A DNA stretch of 28,259 nucleotides from a virus: the IMG/VR virus record IMGVR_UViG_3300032561_000100, positions 1 to 28,259 of that record, one strand, 5' to 3'. This document shows positions 8,310 to 12,692 of the stretch, in pieces. The notes beneath the pieces were generated by a model. The model did no database searches and was not told the DNA's origin. It saw nothing but the letters and a program-made list of their open reading frames with translations. The first letter of the stretch is position 1. The number at the start of each line of letters is the position of its first letter. The position numbers and the translations under genes are program-made.

Positions 8310-8992
8310 TCGTCGGTGTCGTCAATGTGTTGTTTTGGCGCAACAATTTTCTCTACAACTTCAATTTCATCGACTTCTACCACCTCAGCCTTGCCCATGT
8401 ACTTAGCCAACTTCTCCCGAATGCGCTTTTCCAAATCTTCATCAGACACTTCTGTGCTTTTTACTTCAACGCGATCTGTAAACAGGGCAACTTCTGTTAC
8501 CTTCCCAAGCAACTCCAAAGCTTTTAATCTGATTCGGGCATCAGGGTGGTCAGTTTCTTTTACTATTTTTGCTACGCTCATTGAACGTAGCTCGTTGGCC
8601 TGCTTTACAAACTCCCACTGATACCCCGTCACCATAGCTACGGCATTAACAATTTCTTCTGGGGCTTGTAAGTTAAGCAGTTGGTTTTTTGCGTCGGGGG
8701 AATTAGTTGTTAGGGCCGCAAACGCGTTGGCCACTTGTTGTTCCTGCGCTTTTGATAAGACTTCTTGGTCTTCTTCTTCGGAGGCAAACTGATTTAACCA
8801 GTCCGCCGTTTGCTTTTGCGCTCCAAGAGTTTGGGGCGCGTTGATTTTTTCTAAAGGTACGAAGCCCCCAGCATCTGACTGAACGTCAGGAGTAAAATCG
8901 GCTTCATCTGCTGAAACTAGGTGTTCTAGTAACAAAACTGTATTCCCTTTGGTTGCGTGGTTGGGGTCACGAATGTGTGTAGTATAGTACAC
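8306..8992 (-). CDS. Terminase small subunit-like protein
   Basis: A 228-residue protein ending in a stretch typical of small terminases: helices ending in DHPDARIRLKALELLGKV, then FTDRVEVKS, then an acidic tail. The region before (LRSMSVAKIVKE) would be part of the oligomerising helices. Small terminases recognise the pac/cos DNA and hand it to the motor. The N-terminal 75 residues are poorly conserved in appearance. The ORF opens with GTG at 8992, and the frame is closed by TAA just upstream (9008-9010); there is no good ribosome binding site for this GTG, so an internal start is possible. It overlaps terL by 4 bases. Confidence 0.72.
   Translation of the reverse strand: MYYTTHIRDPNHATKGNTVLLLEHLVSADEADFTPDVQSDAGGFVPLEKINAPQTLGAQKQTADWLNQFASEEEDQEVLSKAQEQQVANAFAALTTNSPDAKNQLLNLQAPEEIVNAVAMVTGYQWEFVKQANELRSMSVAKIVKETDHPDARIRLKALELLGKVTEVALFTDRVEVKSTEVSDEDLEKRIREKLAKYMGKAEVVEVDEIEVVEKIVAPKQHIDDTDE
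8977..8992. promoter_or_regulatory. GTGTA...TACAC inverted repeat at the terminase start
   Basis: GTGTA (8977-8981) and TACAC (8988-8992) form an inverted repeat around the presumed GTG start of the small terminase; on the minus strand the centre reads TATACT. On the plus strand it is followed by six T residues (8993-8998). It could be an operator, a weak terminator, or a -10 box for an internal start. Nothing more decisive is visible. Confidence 0.25.
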
Positions 8993-9008
8993 TTTTTTAG
9001 TTTTGCGT

Positions 9009-9014
9009 TATACT
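9009..9014 (+). promoter_or_regulatory. Candidate -10 box (TATACT) for the small RNA
   Basis: TATACT lies 7 bases before the first paired base of the hairpin at 9021, the spacing expected between a -10 box and a transcription start. No good -35 hexamer is present at 16-18 bases upstream (AGTACA at 17). The same TATACT appears at 9743 and 11293 in other non-coding stretches, so it may be a recurring phage promoter element or chance. Confidence 0.3.
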
Positions 9015-9020
9015 ATGCGC

Positions 9021-9117
9021 ACGTATGGCTTTTCCTCCTTCGTTTGGGTCGTACGTAAATCTCCTTTGTTGTGATGGTTTAGCCCCCGGACTTAAAACGC
9101 CCGGGGGTTTTTTTTTA
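9021..9117 (+). ncRNA. Candidate small RNA with anti-Shine-Dalgarno loop
   Basis: No plus-strand gene lies between here and the left edge, yet a strong plus-strand intrinsic terminator ends at 9116. Bases 9021-9031 pair with 9046-9056 (ACGTA/TACGT at the base, then G-U and G-C pairs inward), closing a 14-base loop containing TCCTCC. A single-stranded linker with TCTCCTTT follows, then the terminator hairpin. The resulting RNA of about 96 bases has the layout of bacterial small RNAs that expose CU-rich loops to ribosome binding sites. The opposite strand carries AAGGAGG in the same loop and lies in the leader of the terminase operon, so this could instead be a structured leader on the minus-strand transcript. 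No covariation data are available. Confidence 0.35.
9083..9116 (+). terminator. Intrinsic terminator, plus strand
   Basis: A perfect 7-bp G/C stem, CCCCCGG (9083-9089) with CCGGGGG (9101-9107), an 11-base loop, then nine T residues (9108-9116). The T tract follows only on the plus strand; on the minus strand the hairpin is preceded by A residues and not followed by T, so it terminates rightward transcription. Its T tract overlaps the end of the opposite 43-residue gene. Confidence 0.8.
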
Positions 9118-9246
9118 TTTGGCTTTTGGTTTTACGTATTGCTTTAAAGAAGAAATAAAGTGGTCTAGCCAAAACTGGTTACCTTGCGCAACAGCCTCAA
9201 CTGTATCAATCCATTTCTTTACCGCGGCTACATATTCGTCGTACAT
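9115..9246 (-). CDS. 43-residue protein of unknown function
   Basis: A short ORF starting MYDEYVAAVKKWIDTVEAVA and ending KPKAK, with AAAGGAAA ending 5 bases before the ATG. It is amphipathic and helical, with aromatic residues (Trp, Phe, Tyr) on one face and a Lys-rich C-terminus. No family recognised. It is the first gene of the leftward operon, downstream of the candidate leftward promoter, and its stop codon falls in the T tract of the plus-strand terminator. Codon use and a good ribosome binding site support it as real. Confidence 0.55.
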   Translation of the reverse strand: MYDEYVAAVKKWIDTVEAVAQGNQFWLDHFISSLKQYVKPKAK

Positions 9247-9265
9247 ATCGTTTCCTTTTAGTTAT

Positions 9266-9275
9266 GGGGTACCCC
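9266..9275. promoter_or_regulatory. GGGGTACCCC palindrome
   Basis: A perfect 10-bp palindrome in the leader of the 43-residue gene, about 20 bases upstream of its ATG and just downstream of the likely transcription start of the leftward promoter. It could be a protein-binding site or a small hairpin in the leader. Confidence 0.3.
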
Positions 9276-9291
9276 CCGTTGATATAGGTCT

Positions 9292-9320
9292 ATTTTAGTT
9301 TGTTTTATTGTGCACTGCAA
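9292..9320 (-). promoter_or_regulatory. Candidate leftward promoter
   Basis: On the minus strand TTGCAG (9320-9315) and TAAAAT (9297-9292) are separated by 17 bases, giving a sigma70-like promoter for the head operon with a start near 9285 and the first gene at 9246. The -10 matches consensus at 5 of 6 positions; the -35 at 3 of 6. A 14-bp palindrome lies just upstream, a position suited to a regulator. Confidence 0.4.
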
Positions 9321-9324
9321 CAAT

Positions 9325-9338
9325 ACTCATTAATGAGT
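9325..9338. promoter_or_regulatory. ACTCATTAATGAGT palindrome (possible operator)
   Basis: A perfect 14-bp palindrome immediately upstream of the -35 of the candidate leftward promoter. A symmetric AT-centred site of this size fits a dimeric helix-turn-helix regulator. No regulator gene in the window can be linked to it. Confidence 0.4.
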
Positions 9339-9386
9339 CCGTATGGGGGTTAAGGCTTCTTTTATGAGTCATTTGGGGTTTGTCTT

Positions 9387-9402
9387 GATACCTATGGGTA
9401 TC
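9387..9402. promoter_or_regulatory. GATACC-TATG-GGTATC inverted repeat (possible operator)
   Basis: Perfect 6-bp arms around a 4-base centre. Its core ACCTATGGGT differs by one base from ACCTATAGGT found 33 bp downstream, about three helical turns, as expected for paired sites of one protein. Confidence 0.4.
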
Positions 9403-9422
9403 ATTTCGCGGGTTGTTTTTGT

Positions 9423-9432
9423 ACCTATAGGT
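9423..9432. promoter_or_regulatory. ACCTATAGGT palindrome (possible operator)
   Basis: A perfect 10-bp palindrome, near copy of the core at 9390-9399 (ACCTATGGGT). The 33-bp spacing places both on the same face of the helix. Confidence 0.4.
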
Positions 9433-9682
9433 TGGGTTTTGCTGTGTTGTAGGCGTTACTTTTTTATACACTTGCGCACTTTTTCTTACATTTGTGTAGT
9501 TTGTTACACATTTTTATCCGGTTTTGTTGTCTAAGATTTGACATAGCTTGTCCGAAATTTGTTATTTTTTTGTGCTGTATGTATTTGATTTTGCAAGGGT
9601 TTTACACAATTTGACATTTTTTAGCTGTGCGGTTACGAAACAATGATCTGGTCACCATGCCACCACTCCCCAAAATAGGTCG

Positions 9683-9701
9683 GGTGGGGGGTGGGTGGGG
9701 T
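9683..9701 (+). other. G-quadruplex motif
   Basis: Four G runs (3, 6, 3 and 4 bases) separated by single T residues: GGGTGGGGGGTGGGTGGGG. Single-base loops make this among the most stable parallel quadruplex patterns. It lies on the plus (coding) strand upstream of the first early gene, about 40 bases before the TATACT at 9743. Role could be in transcription, replication initiation or recombination. Confidence 0.6.
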
Positions 9702-9742
9702 CTACAAAACCACAGTACGAGGGGGAAACATACCCCTAAAGC

Positions 9743-9748
9743 TATACT
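9743..9748 (+). promoter_or_regulatory. Candidate -10 box (TATACT) of the rightward early operon
   Basis: TATACT lies 9 bases before a small hairpin (9757-9773) and 33 bases before the terminator at 9781. No matching -35 is present at the standard distance. If active, its transcript would meet the terminator within about 50 bases, before the first gene. Confidence 0.3.
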
Positions 9749-9780
9749 GTTTACATGGATAGAACATCTATTCATTCGTT

Positions 9781-9806
9781 GCCAAGCCGATATGCTTGGC
9801 TTTTTT
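9781..9806 (+). terminator. Intrinsic terminator ahead of the early operon
   Basis: GCCAAGC (9781-9787) and GCTTGGC (9794-9800) form a perfect 7-bp stem with loop CGATAT, followed by six T residues. It ends 20 bases before the ATG of the first early gene. A small hairpin, GGATAGA-ACA-TCTATTC (9757-9773), precedes it. The arrangement suggests premature termination, attenuation, or antitermination control of the early operon, or isolation from upstream transcription. Confidence 0.75.
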
Positions 9807-9826
9807 ATTTACAGGAGTATCACATC

Positions 9827-10285
9827 ATGGCTACATTAGCTAAAGCAACTTCATACCTCAACGCCAACAAAGGTGAGGCAATCACATACGAGCAATTCGC
9901 TTATGGCATGGGAGCAAAGGACAGGCTCACGCAAGCAGAGAGCCAAGTGTGGCACGAGCAATATGTCAAGCTCGATAGTACACAGCAGAAGGAGTGGTTG
10001 CATGACTGGCAACACGAGTACCTTATGGGCAAGCTGGGTATTACGAGTAAAGAGGCGGACAGGATTCTGTCCCAAACGAGAGATGAGAGAAGCCGTACAC
10101 ACCAGCTCGCTTACAAGGCTGGCACAGAGCAATTCCGCAACCACATCGTCAGACCCGAGCCAAAGGCAGGATCATTCAAGCAGAAGAAGGTTACGCTTGA
10201 CCAAGTGGCTAACTACCTCAAGGGAACAGGGTTCACCAAGTCCCAAATGCTCAAGGCTGTCGAGCAAGCCGTATCAACCAAGTAA
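9827..10285 (+). CDS. Early protein of unknown function
   Basis: A 152-residue protein, hydrophilic and helical, starting MATLAKATSYLNANKGEAIT. I use the ATG at 9827, which has AGGAG 9 bases upstream; a longer frame from 9755 would run through the terminator hairpin. No family recognised. The C-terminal part (KKVTLDQVANYLKGTGFTKS) looks like a small helical domain. Around residue 80 the DNA carries a copy of the GGACAG-N4-CTGTCC element, read as DRILS. It is the first gene of the rightward transcript. Confidence 0.65.
   Translation: MATLAKATSYLNANKGEAITYEQFAYGMGAKDRLTQAESQVWHEQYVKLDSTQQKEWLHDWQHEYLMGKLGITSKEADRILSQTRDERSRTHQLAYKAGTEQFRNHIVRPEPKAGSFKQKKVTLDQVANYLKGTGFTKSQMLKAVEQAVSTK
10057..10072 (+). 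repeat. Palindromic element copy 1 (GGACAG-GATT-CTGTCC)
   Basis: Perfect 6-bp arms, inside the coding sequence of the first early gene, where it is read in frame as DRILS. First of seven copies in the window. Confidence 0.75.
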
Positions 10286-10340
10286 TCGTGCCAGCGAGGC
10301 TTTCACGCAGTTTAAATTTATGTCAAACCAAGGAAACATC

Positions 10341-10508
10341 ATGCACCTAACTAAAGCACAACAGCTACAAATGCGTCAATTAGTAAGACAACAACGGGAC
10401 AGAATCCTGTCCGATACCAAGGCTAAGCCTGACCTACATAAGCCCATAACCATGGGCGAAGTGTTTATGACATTCAACCGCAACACCTACAAAGAGGGGA
10501 AATACTGA
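10341..10508 (+). CDS. 55-residue protein of unknown function
   Basis: Starts MHLTKAQQLQMRQLVRQQRD; basic and helical. The ATG at 10341 has AAGGA 7 bases upstream; an in-frame ATG at 10320 lacks a ribosome binding site. The stop overlaps the next ATG (TGATG). A palindromic element copy lies within it and is read as DRILS, the same peptide as in the preceding gene although the element is inverted. Function unknown. Confidence 0.6.
   Translation: MHLTKAQQLQMRQLVRQQRDRILSDTKAKPDLHKPITMGEVFMTFNRNTYKEGKY
10397..10412 (-). repeat. Palindromic element copy 2 (GGACAG-AATC-CTGTCC)
   Basis: Reverse complement of copy 1, with perfect 6-bp arms; it lies within the 55-residue gene. Confidence 0.75.
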
Positions 10509-10645
10509 TGGGCATATTTAAAAGCCGAGCCATTGAAATAATGTGGCTTCACCAAGATGGGCTGACGCCTTTGGCTATCGCAAGAGAACTAATGATGTCG
10601 GTCAAAGAAGTCCTAGAAGTAATCAACGCAAACTCAACCAACTAA
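10508..10645 (+). CDS. 45-residue helix-turn-helix protein
   Basis: A tiny protein beginning MGIFKSRAIEIMWLHQDGLT. The pattern of IEIMWLHQDGLTPLAIAREL followed by MMSVKEVLEVI is that of a helix-turn-helix (helix, short turn with Gly-Leu-Thr, recognition-type helix), like the C-terminal domains of resolvases and sigma factors. The stop of the preceding gene overlaps its ATG by one base, so it is probably translationally coupled. It likely binds DNA, perhaps as a regulator of this region, but the target is unknown. A helical protein without DNA binding is the alternative. Confidence 0.6.
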   Translation: MGIFKSRAIEIMWLHQDGLTPLAIARELMMSVKEVLEVINANSTN

Positions 10646-10656
10646 GGAGCATCAAC

Positions 10657-10935
10657 ATGAAATCTATCGCTTACAAACCAAACACCGCCTTCAAACAAAT
10701 CCTAGCCACAGGCACGCTAGGCAACCGCAGTAATGTGTGGGTCGTATGCCGCAAGAGGGGCAATGAAGTGGGCAGTATCCACAGAATAGGCAACACCCGC
10801 AAGCTACAACCATTCAAGTCCCTAAAGCGAGCCACCAACGCCTTGCGTAAACACATTGAGGCAGACGGAAAAGATGCAGGCTGGGTGATCCTCACCTCAG
10901 ACCAATTAGCCCGTTGTGGATTGATCTGGCTTTAA
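10657..10935 (+). CDS. Early protein of unknown function
   Basis: A 92-residue basic protein starting MKSIAYKPNTAFKQILATGT. ATG at 10657 has AAGGAG 7 bases upstream; an upstream extension to 10543 would overlap the helix-turn-helix gene in another frame and is rejected. No family recognised. It has a basic, helical middle (KSLKRATNALRKHIEADGKD) and a hydrophobic end (LARCGLIWL). Followed by a non-coding stretch of 411 bases. Confidence 0.6.
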   Translation: MKSIAYKPNTAFKQILATGTLGNRSNVWVVCRKRGNEVGSIHRIGNTRKLQPFKSLKRATNALRKHIEADGKDAGWVILTSDQLARCGLIWL

Positions 10936-10948
10936 TTAGAGGGTGTTT

Positions 10949-10966
10949 GGGACAGGTTTCTGTCCC
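10949..10966 (+). repeat. Palindromic element copy 3 (GGGACAG-GTTT-CTGTCCC)
   Basis: Perfect 7-bp arms in the non-coding stretch just after the 92-residue gene. A short T-containing tail follows, so it might act as a weak terminator. Confidence 0.8.
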
Positions 10967-10977
10967 GTTTATCTAGA

Positions 10978-11002
10978 CAAGTGCCTATTATTTAGGCACT
11001 TG
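10978..11002. promoter_or_regulatory. Stable hairpin without T tract
   Basis: CAAGTGCCTA (10978-10987) pairs with TAGGCACTTG (10993-11002), a 10-bp perfect stem with 5-base loop. No T tract follows on either strand, so it is not a standard terminator. It could be a transcript-processing or protein-binding site. Confidence 0.45.
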
Positions 11003-11025
11003 GTAATTGTCCAGTTTATTTAGCT

Positions 11026-11037
11026 AGTGGACACTAG
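11026..11037 (+). repeat. 12-bp direct repeat, left copy (AGTGGACACTAG)
   Basis: Identical to the 12 bases at 11281-11292. This copy sits inside the palindrome GCTAGTG-GA-CACTAGC (11023-11038), so it also works as an inverted repeat. The two copies bracket the AT-rich tract. Confidence 0.5.
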
Positions 11038-11280
11038 CGTGACGCCCGCAACCCTTGTGTTTATAAGCGTCTACCACATTCCCAGCACACATATATATAT
11101 AAATACTAATATCCTAATATATATATATAAGGGTAATAAAGTGGACATTTTCTTTTGTCTAGCTTTTTCTTAGTCTTTAAATTGCTGGAAATCCGTAGAC
11201 AGCTATGTCAGTTTTGGGAAAAACCCTATATACTCAGGGCTTCAGAGGCGTCAACTACTGTGGACAACATAGGTCTGCGA

Positions 11281-11292
11281 AGTGGACACTAG
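11281..11292 (+). repeat. 12-bp direct repeat, right copy (AGTGGACACTAG)
   Basis: Identical to 11026-11037, 255 bp downstream. It is followed directly by TATACT (11293-11298) and palindromic element copy 4. Confidence 0.5.
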
Positions 11293-11312
11293 TATACTTT
11301 TTTGGCTAAACG

Positions 11313-11328
11313 GGACAGAAACCTGCCC
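11313..11328 (-). repeat. Palindromic element copy 4 (GGACAG-AAAC-CTGCCC)
   Basis: Inverted orientation relative to copies 3, 6 and 7 (loop AAAC rather than GTTT), with CTGCCC instead of CTGTCC, one mismatch in the stem. Lies just before the ATG at 11347. Confidence 0.6.
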
Positions 11329-11346
11329 GAACACGAGGAACACCAC

Positions 11347-11958
11347 ATGAAACGACTACAAAAAACCAGCCACATCACATGTAAGAAATGTGGGGAAACT
11401 AAGGGGCGAGATGAGTTTAAGCGCAGGATGTCGGCAGAGGAATACAGTAATGTAATAAAGAGGCGAGTAGAAACAGGAACTACGGTCATCAGCTCTTTGT
11501 GCAAATCGTGCCAACCAAAACGCAAACCACGCAACAAATTAACCTTAAAGGAACTACGCACCAAGATCACAAACAAACGACTTAACCCCTACTTAGGGGA
11601 GCAACTAATAGCTGAAAAACGCCAAGCAATCAATAAAACTAGATCACGCCATATGCGTGAACGCTGGCAAAAAGAACGGGGTAAAGCACGCGATGCACTA
11701 AAAGCGAGCCTAGATAAAGAAGTGAACCGAGCCAAAAGCACTTACTCCGCATACAAAAGACGGACAGAAACCTGCCCCATAAAACAGACAAGGCAGACCA
11801 AATGGAACACGGAAGACGAAAGAAGGGCATTAGAGCAAGCCCGCCTAGATCACTTGGCGGTTTTAGAAACGCAGTATAGATTGACACAACAGAAACGAAA
11901 GGAGCGACTAGAAGAATACGACCAACAACATCGGGACAGGTTTCTGTCCGAGAAGTAA
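11347..11958 (+). CDS. Cys4 zinc-binding, basic coiled-coil protein
   Basis: A 203-residue, strongly basic protein. Residues 12-15 (CKKC) and a second pair about 40 residues on (CKSC) form a Cys4 zinc-ribbon pattern of the type that often precedes phage HNH nucleases and DNA-binding proteins (C-x2-C-GETK…F…C-x2-C). The rest (about 60-203) is basic helix with repeated Lys/Arg/Gln, likely coiled coil; no HNH or other catalytic motif is visible. I chose ATG 11347 with AGGA 7 bases upstream over an in-frame TTG at 11302 that lies inside a palindromic element. Two further element copies lie in the gene, one at its extreme C-terminus. Probably DNA- or RNA-binding; function unknown. Confidence 0.6.
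   Translation: MKRLQKTSHITCKKCGETKGRDEFKRRMSAEEYSNVIKRRVETGTTVISSLCKSCQPKRKPRNKLTLKELRTKITNKRLNPYLGEQLIAEKRQAINKTRSRHMRERWQKERGKARDALKASLDKEVNRAKSTYSAYKRRTETCPIKQTRQTKWNTEDERRALEQARLDHLAVLETQYRLTQQKRKERLEEYDQQHRDRFLSEK
11762..11777 (-). repeat. Palindromic element copy 5 (GGACAG-AAAC-CTGCCC)
   Basis: Inside the Cys4 gene, read as TETCP. Same T-to-C variant as copy 4. Confidence 0.6.
11934..11949 (+). repeat. Palindromic element copy 6 (GGACAG-GTTT-CTGTCC)
   Basis: At the extreme 3' end of the Cys4 gene, read as DRFLS just before the stop codon. Confidence 0.7.
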
Positions 11959-11988
11959 ACAAGCACTAACAAACGAAGGATAACTAAC

Positions 11989-12585
11989 ATGACAATTAGA
12001 GAAATACTAGACAGACCAGCTGTCGAAACAGGCGAAGAAATAAATGTCGACTGGCGGGAGGTCGAAAAGCTGTATCGTCTGCGTTTGGAATATAACAGCT
12101 CGCGACCCCAACCCCGCCCTACGGCACTCACCATACCTAACAGTTTCATCAGGCACAACCCGCTAGAGTATGACGACCAAGTAAGGGTTAATGCGTTACC
12201 CGAAGGGGTTGATCGTGACTCGATGGTTAGAGTCATCTTGCGTAATGGCGAGAGGTCGAGTTATTTTGCGCGCCATTATAGCTGGGGTGATGACGAGGAC
12301 ATCAATGATACGGCGATCGTGGCGTATCGGGTTATCAAGGTACCTAAACTGTGGATAGACTGGGGCGCTTTACACACCCGCAGAAGTTTGGAGACCACCC
12401 CCATCACAACGCCCGTTATCCCGCCGCACCCCGCCTTAGAGGGTAATCCGTTAGTAAAGGTGTGGCTTAGAGATCAGCGCAGACCACAGCGGTATGCCCA
12501 GCATGCTAATCAGTGGTTTTGGGGCTTGAATGGTACAACTAACGACATCATGAAGTACCGATTTTTACACGAAGGAGAGATGTGA
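11989..12585 (+). CDS. Protein with duplicated phage domain, unknown function
   Basis: A 198-residue protein whose second half contains two related units: residues 79-115 (MVRVILRNGERSSYF, …HYSWG…, IVAYRV) and 155-192 (LVKVWLRDQRRPQRYA, …QWFWG…, IMKYRF). Each has V-x-V-x-LR(N/D), a YA/FA-H turn, an aromatic-Trp core and a final ND-I--YR strand. This compact beta-strand unit, ending in (D)II-YR, is common in phage proteins of unknown role. The start has AAGGA 8 bases upstream. Its stop overlaps the next ATG (TGATG), so it is coupled to the small membrane protein that precedes the amidoligase. Confidence 0.6.
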   Translation: MTIREILDRPAVETGEEINVDWREVEKLYRLRLEYNSSRPQPRPTALTIPNSFIRHNPLEYDDQVRVNALPEGVDRDSMVRVILRNGERSSYFARHYSWGDDEDINDTAIVAYRVIKVPKLWIDWGALHTRRSLETTPITTPVIPPHPALEGNPLVKVWLRDQRRPQRYAQHANQWFWGLNGTTNDIMKYRFLHEGEM

Positions 12586-12689
12586 TGAGAGCATTTGATT
12601 TAGCAGGTCGGCTTCTTTTATTATTCACAACCATATTTATAGGAGGGCAAATCGTTAGATTTTTATTAACAAAACTAATAGGAGGGTAG
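12585..12689 (+). CDS. 34-residue membrane protein
   Basis: Starts MRAFDLAGRLLLLFTTIFIG, followed by GGQIVRFLLTKLIGG. Residues about 8-20 form one hydrophobic helix after a short charged start; the rest is amphipathic. AAGGAGAG lies before the ATG, and the stop of the upstream gene overlaps by one base. It immediately precedes the amidoligase and is one of several miniature membrane proteins interleaved with the ligase genes; a membrane anchor role for the complex is inferred, not shown. Confidence 0.5.
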   Translation: MRAFDLAGRLLLLFTTIFIGGQIVRFLLTKLIGG

Positions 12690-12692
12690 GTT

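Larger units (their letters stand above)
9247..9826. other. Divergent control region without convincing genes
   Basis: This 580-base stretch separates the leftward head operon from the rightward early operon. It holds a candidate leftward promoter, several palindromes, T-rich sequence between about 9340 and 9610, two TTGACA hexamers (9538-9543, 9611-9616) lacking good -10 partners, a G-quadruplex motif, a second terminator and the start of the rightward operon. The only ORF of some length (9343-9534, plus) lacks a ribosome binding site and has a biased composition. The stretch is best read as regulatory. Confidence 0.6.
10936..11346. other. Non-coding region with AT-rich tract, hairpins and repeats
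   Basis: No gene is convincing here. It contains palindromic element copies 3 and 4, a hairpin with 10-bp stem and 5-base loop (10978-11002), the palindrome GCTAGTG-GA-CACTAGC (11023-11038), an AT-rich tract of alternating AT (about 11088-11130), four GTGGACA motifs (11027, 11141, 11260, 11282) and a 12-bp direct repeat AGTGGACACTAG at 11026 and 11281. The site at 11260-11268 reads TTGTCCACA on the minus strand, one mismatch from a DnaA box. These features resemble a phage or plasmid replication origin, but that is only an inference. Confidence 0.45.

Noticed and set aside
9343-9534. Plus-strand ORF of 63 residues in the control region
   Set aside because: No ribosome binding site, highly biased Phe/Val/Cys composition from T-rich DNA, and it overlaps the paired palindromes; best read as non-coding.
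9755-9826. Upstream extension of the first early gene
   Set aside because: Would read through the terminator hairpin at 9781-9806; the ATG at 9827 has a good ribosome binding site.
11302-11346. TTG start upstream of the Cys4 gene
   Set aside because: Lies inside a palindromic element copy with no ribosome binding site; ATG at 11347 is well placed.
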